A DNA stretch of 35,906 nucleotides from Promethearchaeota archaeon (GCA_019894955.1 JAGXNQ010000012.1:1-35906), one strand, 5' to 3'; positions 7,758-16,654 are shown, counted from the first letter of the stretch. The notes: generated by a model from the letters alone, not told the origin. Numbers and translations: made by a program.

Positions 7758-10100
7758 ATGACTCGCAAAACTGAAATGTCTCTGCTTAATGTAATAATCA
7801 ATTCAAATTATAAAGATAGATTACTGAATCAACTTTCTATCTTGAATAATGTACATATCAAGACTAAAGAAGGATCACAAATGAAGAAATTATCAAAGGA
7901 AAAAGATCCTTTAATGAACATTATTAAGACTTTAAGGCAAAACTTGGATACATTATTCAAAAAGCTAAATATAAACGACTCCGATTTTCAGGAATTAAAA
8001 ATTAAAAAAGACCAAAGAATAAAATTTGTTGCGCGTGATTTAAATGATTTGATCAATCAAGTATATGATGAAATTAATTTTTACCTCAATAGAATTAATG
8101 AGTTGGAGAGATATTCATCAAACGCCCAAATTAAGTTAGAAAACCTGAAGATTATCAAATCCAGCTATGTTTTTCTTGAACAATACCAATTAAATCGTGA
8201 AAGTTTATCGAATCTAGAGCAGTTAAACTTTAAAGTTTTTACAACGTTCTCAAAAAACCTAGAGAACATTGAATCTATTCTCCAATTTTCCGCATTTCCT
8301 AATGTACATCAAACTGATGAGAATTCACCAAATATTTATCAGTTGAAAGACAGAAGCGTATTTTACATTTTTTATCCAAAAGATCAAGATAATGAATTAA
8401 AGGAAAGGATAAATATTATCCATGCTGAAGAAGTACCAATATTAAAGAAGTATTTGACTAATGAGGGCATTAACTTTACTCGTATTATTAATGAAATCAA
8501 TATCATTAATAACACGATTATCAAATACTCAAAAGAGAAAAAAAAAATTCGAGACCAAAATTTAGCTAAATATTCTGCGATCAATGAAGTAGTGCAAAAC
8601 ATCGAAGAATATAATTGGGCAGAGCATCAATTCGAGGAAGTATCTGGTGATAAATCCTATATTAAACTCTATATTCCTACAAAAAATGTGAAAAAAGCTA
8701 GACAAACTCTAATAGAAAATTTAAAAGAAAGAATCCACATTGAAATTACAGATGTACCTAAATATCATTCCACTGATAAAAATGAAGATGAAGGGGTTCA
8801 ACTCGAACAACTCAACCAACTTCAAATGAAACCGAAAGTAGGGGATGAAATTAAAAAATTTGATTCAAAAAATCCTAAAGAAAATGATTTCAGGGAAGCT
8901 GCACCAACAGTCATGAAAAACTCGTTTTTTATTAGACCATTTGAATCATTAACAAAGATGTATGGTGTACCGTCATATTCTGAAATTGATCCAACACCAT
9001 TTCTTGCAATAACTTTCCCTCTCTTATTTGGGCTAATGTTTGGCGATATTGGTCATGGAATGAGCTTGATAATTGCGGGTATTATAGGAGGGATATTGTT
9101 CCGTAAAAAGCAAGGAATGCGTAATATTAGTTGGGTTATTTTCTATTGTGGTATTGGAGCTCTATTGTGTGGTTTTTTATATGGAGAATTCTTTGGCTCT
9201 AATGAATTCTTTGGTTATGAACTGCAAGTAGTAAAAATTCCTATCCCCTTATTAGGAACTATTACACTACATAATCCCTTAGATAATATCATGTCAGTAT
9301 TCAAATTTACCTTATTCGTAGGAGTAGTTCACGTTAATATAGGTTGGTTTATTCAATTTATGAATTTTTGGAAACAATCGAAAAAATACATGTCAATGAC
9401 CGATTCATTTATGAAAATGTGTTTATTGACAGGGGGAACTATTTTAATCTTCACTTATGGGATCAATCTAAATGAATGGCTTTCTTATCCATTTCCTATT
9501 TTATTAGTACTTGTTCCTGGTATTTTACTTATAGTTTTAAAACCAATAGGAGGATTAATAGGTATCTCCTACTTAAAAAAAGAATCATTTGGTTCTTTAT
9601 TAGGAGAGGGAACAATCGAAACGTTTGAAACAGCGCTTTCTATTTTGAGTAATATCGCTTCATATATTAGATTACTTGCTTTATCTCTAGCTCATATTGC
9701 ATTAATGATCGCAGTTGGGGCTTTAATAGATTTAGTCCCAATTCCAAGTGCGATTACTCCAGGTATGGATCCTTTAGCCATTACGGGCATTATTCTGCTT
9801 GAAGTATTAAGATTATTTGGTATAATCTTGGGCAATGCTTTCGTGATAGTTTTAGAAGGGATACTTGTGTTTATTAATGCATTGAGGTTACACTTCTATG
9901 AATTTTTCTTCAAGTTCTATCAAGGTAGTGGTACTGAATTCTTTCCTTTTTATTTAGATGATTCTTATTCAATTATTCAATTTTGGGTGGATTATGATAT
10001 AGACTTAATTTCAGAAGAAATTGAAAAGGAGATAGATACTAAAAAGACCAAAGAAGATCTTGAAGAGGCGTTACAAATCATCAAGGATAAATTCTTTTAA
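7758..10100 (+). CDS. atpI: A/V-type ATPase membrane subunit I (V-ATPase a)
   Basis: About 780 residues: a cytoplasmic, coiled-coil-rich half (to about 390) and a polytopic membrane half. The stretch A-S-Y-I-R-L-L-A-L-S-L-A-H around 634-646 carries R638, equivalent to the essential Arg of yeast Vph1 helix 7, which faces the c-ring carboxylate. F-G-D-I-G-H-G near 430 and the closing N-A-L-R-L-H-F-Y-E-F-F-F-K-F-Y are family signatures. ATG 7758 is preferred to TTG 7746 because GGGTGAT at 7748-7754 precedes it. It is the last ATPase gene; in most archaeal operons it is near the front. Confidence 0.93.
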   Translation: MTRKTEMSLLNVIINSNYKDRLLNQLSILNNVHIKTKEGSQMKKLSKEKDPLMNIIKTLRQNLDTLFKKLNINDSDFQELKIKKDQRIKFVARDLNDLINQVYDEINFYLNRINELERYSSNAQIKLENLKIIKSSYVFLEQYQLNRESLSNLEQLNFKVFTTFSKNLENIESILQFSAFPNVHQTDENSPNIYQLKDRSVFYIFYPKDQDNELKERINIIHAEEVPILKKYLTNEGINFTRIINEINIINNTIIKYSKEKKKIRDQNLAKYSAINEVVQNIEEYNWAEHQFEEVSGDKSYIKLYIPTKNVKKARQTLIENLKERIHIEITDVPKYHSTDKNEDEGVQLEQLNQLQMKPKVGDEIKKFDSKNPKENDFREAAPTVMKNSFFIRPFESLTKMYGVPSYSEIDPTPFLAITFPLLFGLMFGDIGHGMSLIIAGIIGGILFRKKQGMRNISWVIFYCGIGALLCGFLYGEFFGSNEFFGYELQVVKIPIPLLGTITLHNPLDNIMSVFKFTLFVGVVHVNIGWFIQFMNFWKQSKKYMSMTDSFMKMCLLTGGTILIFTYGINLNEWLSYPFPILLVLVPGILLIVLKPIGGLIGISYLKKESFGSLLGEGTIETFETALSILSNIASYIRLLALSLAHIALMIAVGALIDLVPIPSAITPGMDPLAITGIILLEVLRLFGIILGNAFVIVLEGILVFINALRLHFYEFFFKFYQGSGTEFFPFYLDDSYSIIQFWVDYDIDLISEEIEKEIDTKKTKEDLEEALQIIKDKFF

Positions 10101-10126
10101 ACAAAATAATCACCATTAGTAGTCTT

Positions 10127-10564
10127 ATGATTGAATCAAACGAGAGGGATGATAAATCTCCAAAAAAAAAACCGCTCATTAGGATTACTCTTTTGATTTT
10201 ATTCATATCAACTTTGGTTGTATTCTTTTTTATTTTAATTCACTTTGGAACCACACACCTAATCTCATTCTTAATTGTTTTATTTATTTTTTTAGTTGGG
10301 TTAGGTCCTATTATAAACTATGGACGAAAAATTAGCCGAAGTCAATTTAGTCGTTTTAAAAAGAGAAATCAAGCGAAAGAATATAAAAGGAATAAGGATA
10401 CATTTAAAATCAAAAGTACTCCCATACCAGACGCACCTAATCTCGAGAGTAGAGTAAAATTAGATTTCACATATAAAAAACCTCTCATTCGTAAGTGTCC
10501 TAAATGTGGATTTATGTTAACAAGTTTCATGAAAAAATGCCCAAATTGTGGGAAACCGATTTAA
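10127..10564 (+). CDS. Small membrane protein with C-terminal zinc ribbon
   Basis: 145 residues of unknown function. A basic N-terminus (K-K-K-P) is followed by two closely spaced hydrophobic helices (about 20-40 and 45-65), a strongly basic stretch (67-95), and a C-terminal zinc ribbon with C124-x2-C127 and C138-x2-C141. The ribbon should face the cytoplasm together with the basic segment. It lies 26 bases downstream of atpI and may be cotranscribed with the ATPase, but nothing in the sequence ties it to that complex. Small membrane-anchored zinc ribbons are common in Asgard genomes. Confidence 0.6.
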   Translation: MIESNERDDKSPKKKPLIRITLLILFISTLVVFFFILIHFGTTHLISFLIVLFIFLVGLGPIINYGRKISRSQFSRFKKRNQAKEYKRNKDTFKIKSTPIPDAPNLESRVKLDFTYKKPLIRKCPKCGFMLTSFMKKCPNCGKPI

Positions 10565-10588
10565 ATTAAAAAATTTAAACCCATTTAA

Positions 10589-11212
10589 CTATGGTTTAAA
10601 CCATTCAAAGAAGTAATAACTGATTGTTAGAGGATTAGCTATGACAAACTTTTTCCTCACGGATGTGGCGAGTCTACCAGCCCTGACCATATCTATTGCT
10701 GTAATTTTAGAATCCTGGGGGAGAACATGAACTATGAATGGAGAATGTTCTAATCCCGGACCTTTCTTGTATACAACAAAATCAGCTCCAAATTTAAGTC
10801 CTGGGCGAGGAATATAACCTTTTTCTCTAAGATCCTCATATATTATGAGTTTTTCTTCAAATTTATGGTGGATTTGTTTTCCAATTTTAAAAAACTCTTC
10901 TAAATTTAAAAATTTATCTTTTAGAGGGTCAAAAATCGTAATTTTTTCCTTTTTTAGCAAGTAATATGCTTCTATAATAGATAACTCACTAGGTTTGGAG
11001 AAATATTCTAAACGAGGTTTACTTATTCCTAAAGGAGCCCCATAGAAATTATATTTAACATATAAGTAGGATGCGAATAGTGGATTAAACACGATCACTC
11101 TTGAATTAATGAATTTAGTGGGTATTTTAGCGGGTATATCTTCTTCCTTAATATCATCTAATGAAATTGGGGTGATCTTTTCCTCACTCATCAAGATAGA
11201 ACTATTAACCAT
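10589..11212 (-). CDS. endA: tRNA-splicing endonuclease EndA
   Basis: 207 residues. The C-terminal catalytic domain has the conserved G-L-K-F-G-A-D-F-V-V-Y block with Y148, H156 in E-H-S-P-F, and K188 in V-R-K-K-F, the Tyr/His/Lys triad that cuts at bulge-helix-bulge junctions in pre-tRNAs. The N-terminal part (about 30-110) fits the smaller EndA N-domain. Length corresponds to a single-catalytic-domain enzyme. The start could also be M8. It converges with the preceding zinc-ribbon gene, with a short AT-rich gap between. Confidence 0.85.
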   Translation of the reverse strand: MVNSSILMSEEKITPISLDDIKEEDIPAKIPTKFINSRVIVFNPLFASYLYVKYNFYGAPLGISKPRLEYFSKPSELSIIEAYYLLKKEKITIFDPLKDKFLNLEEFFKIGKQIHHKFEEKLIIYEDLREKGYIPRPGLKFGADFVVYKKGPGLEHSPFIVHVLPQDSKITAIDMVRAGRLATSVRKKFVIANPLTISYYFFEWFKP

Positions 11213-11459
11213 AACTTAATAATTCTTTTAATTCACAATAATTTGATTAAAATAACAGTAATGCTGTTCTGTAAGATTTATATTATAGATTTCTGTAAAA
11301 AAATACACAATTTGCTAGTTAAAAAAAAAGTGAGAGTAATCGGCTTCGCAAGTACACTGTAAGATATTTATCGGGAAATATTATAAAAGATGAGTTAACT
11401 TAAAATTGTATTGATGACATGTTTATAATTAGAATACAAAATGTTTTAATGAGATATTC

Positions 11460-12335
11460 ATGAATGTTATTCGACGAATGGCTTTGGCTGGAAGCTGGTA
11501 TCCTTATACTGGAGAAGCAATTCAAAAAAAAATGAATAAATTTCTGAATGATAACAAGTTCGGTCCTGCTGAAAGATATGACTCCTCAAAAATGTCTGAG
11601 AGATCTATCATTGGAGGGGTATCACCTCATGCTGGAATGGATTATTCAGGACCTTGTGCTATTCACACTTATCTAAATATATTTAAAGAAAAAATTCCCG
11701 ATACTTTTATCATCTTAGGATTTGATCATCGTCAAATTGTTAAAGATTCGTTATTAGAGGAAGGAGAATGGGAAACCCCTTTAGGAAACTTACCTATAGA
11801 TAATGAATTAGCAGATAAAATATTAAAAATCAGTAATGTAATAGTAGCAGATAAATCTGCGTTCATTGGAAGAGATGAAAACAGTTTAGAGCTACAAATG
11901 CCTTTTATAAAATTTTTTGCAGGGAAAAACAATGTAAAAATTGTTCCTGTTAAAATATCTTCACATGATTATAAAACGATTGATTTGATTTCTGGGGATA
12001 TTGCTCAAGTAATTAAATCTTCAAAGAAAGATATTATTGTTGTAGCATCCTCGGATCTGTACCATGAAAACGTTAATGATAAAGAAGATTTAAGAAAATT
12101 CAAGGAAAAAGATGAAAAAGTTATAGAGGATTTTGTAAATCTAAAACCCGAAAATATACTTAGTCTTGGACGGAGAGCTTCAGTATGTGGACAGCACACG
12201 ATTTCAACTTTGCTTCAAATAAGTAATAAATTAGGTGCTAAAGAGGGAAAATTGTTGAAACACTACACAAGTGCCGAAATCACTCAGAAATTTGGGTATT
12301 GTGTAGGATATTTTTCAGGAATCATTTATAAATAA
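11460..12335 (+). CDS. MEMO1 family protein
   Basis: 291 residues covering the whole MEMO fold (AmmeMemoRadiSam system protein B; human MEMO1). The metal-binding residues are all present: H57 in S-P-H-A-G-M, H90 in G-F-D-H, D199 and H202 in S-S-D-L-Y-H, and C243 in S-V-C-G-Q-H, corresponding to human H49, H81, D189, H192 and C244. The fold is related to extradiol dioxygenases; human MEMO1 binds iron and copper and acts in cell motility. The archaeal role is unknown. The AMMECR1 and radical-SAM partners often found with it are not in this window. A coiled-coil gene starts 30 bases later. Confidence 0.9.
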   Translation: MNVIRRMALAGSWYPYTGEAIQKKMNKFLNDNKFGPAERYDSSKMSERSIIGGVSPHAGMDYSGPCAIHTYLNIFKEKIPDTFIILGFDHRQIVKDSLLEEGEWETPLGNLPIDNELADKILKISNVIVADKSAFIGRDENSLELQMPFIKFFAGKNNVKIVPVKISSHDYKTIDLISGDIAQVIKSSKKDIIVVASSDLYHENVNDKEDLRKFKEKDEKVIEDFVNLKPENILSLGRRASVCGQHTISTLLQISNKLGAKEGKLLKHYTSAEITQKFGYCVGYFSGIIYK

Positions 12336-12365
12336 ATCTTAAATTAAAACTATAATTGAAAAACC

Positions 12366-13445
12366 ATGCCGGAAGATAATGAAAGAATTGAAGATTTTAT
12401 GACTTTATGGAAACAAAAAAATGAACAACAAGATACTCCTTCAGTTATTGGTGATACCATAAACCAGATGGAAGTTTTGAGAAAAGAAAACCAAGATTTA
12501 CGGAATAAAATCTCCGAAAACATTGTTTTAATAAGTAAAACAGAAGAAATCTTTAGAAACTGGTCAACTGAAAAAGAGAGATTGAGAGTTGAGAAAGAAG
12601 AAGCATTAATGGATTTAACAATGCGTGTAAGTAGTTTAGAAAATGACAATTTAGAACTTAGTAATAAAGTTGGAAGCATGGTTAAATTATTGCTTGAAAG
12701 AGATGAGGAGATAAAAAGATTAAACTCCATTGGAGTAAAAGTAATAATTCCTCCTACGGTTAATAATAATGAAACAGATGAACTAGTTTCACAATTAAAT
12801 CAGAGGAATTTGCATATACTTTCATTAGAAAAACACATTTCTGAGCTAACATCAAAAAACGAAGAATTAAATGCTCAAATAGTAGAAAAAATTAAAACTA
12901 TGACTATTGATCATGTAGCTCCTGTAAGTTATTCAGGAGAAGCAAGAATCAATCCGTTACCTTCTAAAGGACCGTCAATGCCATTGGAATCCTTATGCCA
13001 AGACTTACAAGCAGATTTAAATAAATATAAAAAAATAATTGACCAGCTTACTCAAGATAAATCTCAATTAATTGGTTTAATGGAGAATCAAGGCGTTGAA
13101 TTAGATCTTTCAGAGATTAAGGTATTAAAAAGTGAAAATGAAAATCTAAAACGTGATGTACTTGAATTACAGAATTCATTAAAATTCCAATCAAAAGAAT
13201 CTATTCAGGAATTAGCAAATGCTGAAGCAGAGAATAAGATAAAAGAACTTCAATCCAAAATTCAAGAAAAGGAAAACTTTATTGCAGATATGAAATTATC
13301 TCAAATAACACCAACTAACCAGTCAACAGGTCCAATGTCAGGCTTAGTTGATGAACTACAAAAGAGTATTAATAAATTAAAGATTACTTTAAAGGAAAAA
13401 GACCAAGAAATTCAAAACTTAACTAGAATGTTAACTTCATCTTAA
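12366..13445 (+). CDS. Coiled-coil protein of unknown function
   Basis: 359 residues. Coiled coils of heptad-rich Leu/Ile/Glu/Lys sequence run at about 30-125, 135-180, 210-300 and 325-355, separated by short Pro/Gly/Ser linkers. A linker-plus-helix unit appears twice: G-P-S-M-P-L-E-S-L-C-Q-D-L-Q near 204 and G-P-M-S-G-L-V-D-E-L-Q-K-S near 320, each starting a new helix. There is no membrane segment or enzyme motif. The gene sits between MEMO1 and the PfkB gene with gaps of 30 and 43 bases, consistent with an operon. It could be a cytoskeletal or scaffold protein; this is not shown. Confidence 0.6.
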   Translation: MPEDNERIEDFMTLWKQKNEQQDTPSVIGDTINQMEVLRKENQDLRNKISENIVLISKTEEIFRNWSTEKERLRVEKEEALMDLTMRVSSLENDNLELSNKVGSMVKLLLERDEEIKRLNSIGVKVIIPPTVNNNETDELVSQLNQRNLHILSLEKHISELTSKNEELNAQIVEKIKTMTIDHVAPVSYSGEARINPLPSKGPSMPLESLCQDLQADLNKYKKIIDQLTQDKSQLIGLMENQGVELDLSEIKVLKSENENLKRDVLELQNSLKFQSKESIQELANAEAENKIKELQSKIQEKENFIADMKLSQITPTNQSTGPMSGLVDELQKSINKLKITLKEKDQEIQNLTRMLTSS

Positions 13446-13488
13446 TGATTTTTTTAATTCATACCCTATTCTTTTAAAGGTCAAATTT

Positions 13489-14496
13489 TTGAAGAATAAG
13501 ACATTATCTAAAGAAAATATGTTTTATCAAACTAATATTTTATATATTGGACATTTCGCAATTGACACCATCATTAGGTTTAAGGAAAAAAGAAAACCAA
13601 GCTTGGGAGGAAGTGTCTCATTTGGATCATTAGCTTTAAAGAAATATACGAAAAATGTTTATGTTAGAATAGTTTCTAGCATTGGAAAACAGAACTTTGA
13701 TCCATTTCTATTAAACCCTCTAAAAAAAAATAAAATTAATTTATCAATCAAATATTATGATGCACTAAATACTAATTTCATTCTTAATTACGTAGATCAT
13801 TCAAGATCTCTCATCCTTAAATCTAGAAGTCCGAATCTTGAAATAATCGATATTCCTATTAATATTAGGGAAAATCCCCCTGAGATTATTGTATTAGTAC
13901 CATTGTGTAATGAGATATCAATGGAATACGTAAAAGATATTCTAAAGATGTTTCCCGAGGCTTATATAGGAATAGACTTACAGGGATTTATACGCAAGAT
14001 TGATCTTGAAAGTGGGATTGTCTCTTATTTATATGAAGAGAAGATATTATCTAATGTCAAACAGATGATTACTTTAATAGGGGATAAGTTAATTCTTAAG
14101 GGTTCAGAAAATGAGATGAAATTACTCTCTGGAAAAGAAGATCTATTTGAAGTTATGGAATTTTTTAATGGTTTTGATAACAATGGAATTTACATAATGA
14201 CTTTAGGAGAAGCCGGATCAATGATTACGAAAAAAGGAGAAACCCTAATAAAAATTCCTGCTTTTACACCAGAAACAGTTATCGATGAAACTGGTGCGGG
14301 AGATGTATATCTCGCAATCTTTCTTTATGAATTTTATAATTCAGATTTTTCTTGGAGATCAGTTGAAAACGCAGCGCTATATGCCTCTTCAGCAGCATCC
14401 TTTTTAGTAGAGAAGAAAGGTATAAACGGATGTAAATCAATGAAAAAAGTATTTAGCAGATTATGTCAAAAAAAATATATTACAGAATGTGGATGA
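13489..14496 (+). CDS. PfkB-family carbohydrate kinase
   Basis: 335 residues. The C-terminal signature D-E-T-G-A-G-D-V-Y (266-274) supplies the anion hole and catalytic base D272, and G-G-S-V-S-F-G near 40 corresponds to the N-terminal PfkB glycine motif that contacts the sugar. Family members phosphorylate sugars or nucleosides with ATP in the cytoplasm. The substrate cannot be read from the sequence. The usual A-F after GAGD is replaced by V-Y. TTG at 13489 is used, with AAAGG at 13476-13480 as ribosome-binding site; no ATG occurs until residue 11. The stop is immediately followed by the DUF457 gene. Confidence 0.8.
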   Translation: MKNKTLSKENMFYQTNILYIGHFAIDTIIRFKEKRKPSLGGSVSFGSLALKKYTKNVYVRIVSSIGKQNFDPFLLNPLKKNKINLSIKYYDALNTNFILNYVDHSRSLILKSRSPNLEIIDIPINIRENPPEIIVLVPLCNEISMEYVKDILKMFPEAYIGIDLQGFIRKIDLESGIVSYLYEEKILSNVKQMITLIGDKLILKGSENEMKLLSGKEDLFEVMEFFNGFDNNGIYIMTLGEAGSMITKKGETLIKIPAFTPETVIDETGAGDVYLAIFLYEFYNSDFSWRSVENAALYASSAASFLVEKKGINGCKSMKKVFSRLCQKKYITECG

Positions 14497-14502
14497 AGAC
14501 TT

Positions 14503-15093
14503 ATACATATAAATAGTCATGTCGCAGTTGGATTATCTATAGCTTCGATATTGAATTTCTTCTACTCATTTTCATTCTTTGATTTTCTTTTAATAGTGAC
14601 ATTTTCATTTATCTGTGATTTTGATGTATTTTTCTCTAGATATGCAAAAGATCATAATCACAGAATGTTGATAACTCACTCGCTAATTCCAGGTATTATC
14701 ATAATATTATTTGGATTGATTTTTAATTGGTATGGGTTAATTTTCAGTGGTATATTATACTTAATTCACATTCTAATTGATACATTTGATTGGGGTACAA
14801 ATCTATTTTATTTCCCTAAAAAACCAGTTGGTGTCAAAATATTGATTTCAAAGGAAGAGTTAGAAAATTTACCCAAATACCTCGCTAACTACAAGAATAA
14901 TGAATCTTTTTTTGATGAAAAATACTATACCAATAAGATTTGGTTAATAATAGAAGTAATCGCTTTCGTAACTATGATGTTTACCCTCATTTTTTTTGCA
15001 TTAGAATATATATATTTCATCATATTGTATTTCATGGGGCTGTATTTTCATTTAGCACGGCACTATCATCTAAAAAAATTAGAAAGACGATAA
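14503..15093 (+). CDS. YdjM/DUF457-like membrane-bound metal-dependent hydrolase
   Basis: The family pattern is clear: N-S-H-V-A-V-G-L at the N-terminus, D-F-D in helix 2, D-H-N-H-R-M-L-I-T-H-S in the middle, and H-I-L-I-D-T-F-D-W-G after helix 4. These His/Asp residues are the presumed metal ligands of DUF457 (YdjM-like) integral membrane proteins. The first canonical start, TTG 14551, would cut off S-H-V-A-V-G-L. Upstream codons in frame offer only ATA (14503 or 14509). An ATG at 14493 overlaps the PfkB stop as ATGA, but reaches this frame only if one A of AAA near 14510 is removed. Coordinates use ATA 14503; the true start is uncertain. Confidence 0.65.
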   Translation: MHINSHVAVGLSIASILNFFYSFSFFDFLLIVTFSFICDFDVFFSRYAKDHNHRMLITHSLIPGIIIILFGLIFNWYGLIFSGILYLIHILIDTFDWGTNLFYFPKKPVGVKILISKEELENLPKYLANYKNNESFFDEKYYTNKIWLIIEVIAFVTMMFTLIFFALEYIYFIILYFMGLYFHLARHYHLKKLERR

Positions 15094-15180
15094 AATGAAA
15101 TGAGCTTATATTTTAAATAAGAAATTTTTAAGAATAAAAGCCGTAATGCAATTATTACTAAGATTTTTATTTCAAATTCT

Positions 15181-15186
15181 AAGGTG
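15181..15186 (+). promoter_or_regulatory. Ribosome-binding site that places an ATT start for OsmC
   Basis: AAGGTG ends six bases before ATT 15193. The same GGTG-plus-six spacing precedes ATG in atpD. The only GTG codons nearby either are followed at once by TGA in frame or lie in another frame with a stop four codons on. Confidence 0.5.
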
Positions 15187-15192
15187 TGAAAA

Positions 15193-15630
15193 ATTTCTGA
15201 AGAAATAACAACTAAAGTCGGACTCTCCTTATATGAAGAAAGGATATTTAAATGTGATCTTGGAGATATGAACGTGAAAGATTGTTTCATTGATGATACT
15301 CATGAATCTGAGGTTGATATGCTTGGACCTAATCCTTCAAGGCTCTTGGGTTTAGCTCTTCTAGGTTGTTTAAGTGCGAGTTTCATTTTTTGTTTGAAAA
15401 AAAAAGAACTTACATTGAAAGATTTAAGAGCTGATGCAAATATACATATTGGAAGAAATAAAAGAGGATTTCTAAGGGTTCTTAAAATTGATGTAAATAT
15501 CAAGACAATCATAAATGATCTGGATACTAGGAAGAGAGCAGAACAATGTAGGAAAATGTTTGAACAATATTGCACTGTAACTCAAGCAGTGAGAGAAGGA
15601 ATAGACGTAAATGTAATTGTTGAGTTTTAA
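15193..15630 (+). CDS. OsmC/Ohr family protein
   Basis: 145 residues when started at ATT 15193. The first strands (T-K-V-G-L-S-L-Y-E-E-R-I-F-K-C-D-L) and L-G-P-N-P-S-R-L-L-G-L-A-L-L-G-C-L are typical of OsmC proteins; the second reactive Cys is in E-Q-Y-C-T-V-T-Q-A-V. These proteins reduce organic peroxides or hydroperoxides through a Cys pair in the cytoplasm. The first ATG (15268) would delete the first 25 residues, including the opening beta hairpin, so an upstream start is required. It converges with radA, whose stop lies 22 bases away. Confidence 0.75.
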   Translation: MSEEITTKVGLSLYEERIFKCDLGDMNVKDCFIDDTHESEVDMLGPNPSRLLGLALLGCLSASFIFCLKKKELTLKDLRADANIHIGRNKRGFLRVLKIDVNIKTIINDLDTRKRAEQCRKMFEQYCTVTQAVREGIDVNVIVEF

Positions 15631-15652
15631 GTTTTTTTCTTTTATTTTTGAT

Positions 15653-16654
15653 CTAATCAGTAATACCATCCTCAGTAATAGAGAAGATGGCGTCTTCTTC
15701 TGGTAAATTTGGTGCATCGATAATTTTAGCTACACGTTGTTCTCCTTTACCTTTTCGTAAGAAAATACGTATAGTTGCACCATGAGCAACAATATTTCCT
15801 CCTGTGGCTGTTATTGGATTACCATAGAATACATCGGGCTTTGAAGAAACTTGATTTGTAACTAGTACAGCCATTTCATCGTACATCTCACTAATACGTA
15901 AAAGATCATGGATATGCGTGTTTAAAGTCTGTTGACGAACAGCTAGAGTTCCTCTTCCGACGTATTCAGCTCTAAAATGTCCAATTAAAGAATCTACAAT
16001 CACTAATTTAATGTTTTTTTCTTCAATTATTTTTGAAGCTTCCTTGACTAGAAGAATTTGATGATCACTATTATATGCCCTACCAACAACAATATTCTGA
16101 AGTGTATTTTGGTAATCCATATCTTTAGCACTAGCCATTTGAATAATACGTTCAGGTCTAAAAGTACCTTCTGTATCAATGTATAATGCACCTCCTTCAA
16201 GTCCTCCGTCTTCATGAGATCGTTGGACATTTACACATAATTGATGAGCTAATTGCGTTTTACCAGTTCTAAATTCTCCAAAGAGTTCAGTAACTGCTCC
16301 AGGTTCCAAACCTCCGCCAAGTAAATCATCTAGGTTTTGCCCTCCAGTTGAAATTCTTCGCATCACTCTTCTTTTTTCCCAAATCTTATCTGCTGATTTG
16401 AAACCCATCTGTTCAATATCTTGAGCGGCTTTTATGAGCTTTTTTGCAGTTTTTTCACCAATGCCTGCATCTTCCATCAAGCTTGAAAGAGGATACATTG
16501 CTAACAAACGAATAGACATGATACCAGAAGTCTTCAATTTTTTTAGTGTTATTTCCCCTACTCCAGGTAAATCATTCAGTTCATATATTGGATCTGAAGA
16601 TAAGTCCTCATCTTCTTCCTCTTCTTCATTGATTGGAGCTTTTTTCTTAGCCAT
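15653..16654 (-). CDS. radA: RadA recombinase
   Basis: 333 residues, full length. An acidic leader (residues 9-18) precedes a helix-hairpin-helix domain (about 28-80, with L-P-G-V-G and A-G-I-G). Walker A is G-E-F-R-T-G-K-T (126-133) and Walker B is L-V-I-V-D-S-L; the L2 region S-S-K-P-D-V-F-Y-G and G-G-N-I-V-A-H-G follow. It forms ATP-dependent filaments on single-stranded DNA for strand exchange and is the archaeal Rad51/RecA homologue. The ATG start with M-A-K-K-K is the only sensible one. It lies downstream of a membrane-protein gene on the same strand. Confidence 0.97.
   Translation of the reverse strand: MAKKKAPINEEEEEDEDLSSDPIYELNDLPGVGEITLKKLKTSGIMSIRLLAMYPLSSLMEDAGIGEKTAKKLIKAAQDIEQMGFKSADKIWEKRRVMRRISTGGQNLDDLLGGGLEPGAVTELFGEFRTGKTQLAHQLCVNVQRSHEDGGLEGGALYIDTEGTFRPERIIQMASAKDMDYQNTLQNIVVGRAYNSDHQILLVKEASKIIEEKNIKLVIVDSLIGHFRAEYVGRGTLAVRQQTLNTHIHDLLRISEMYDEMAVLVTNQVSSKPDVFYGNPITATGGNIVAHGATIRIFLRKGKGEQRVAKIIDAPNLPEEDAIFSITEDGITD

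Noticed and set aside
11213-11459. C/D-box RNA suggested by TGATGA near 11412 and a GC-richer patch near 11341
   Set aside because: No D box at suitable spacing and no closing stem; treated as an ordinary upstream region of the MEMO1 gene.
14551-14553. TTG as start of the DUF457 protein
   Set aside because: It removes the conserved S-H-V-A-V-G-L segment, which is encoded in frame just upstream.
15268-15270. ATG as start of OsmC
   Set aside because: It removes about 25 residues, including the first beta hairpin (K-V-G-L-S-L-Y), encoded in frame upstream behind AAGGTG.
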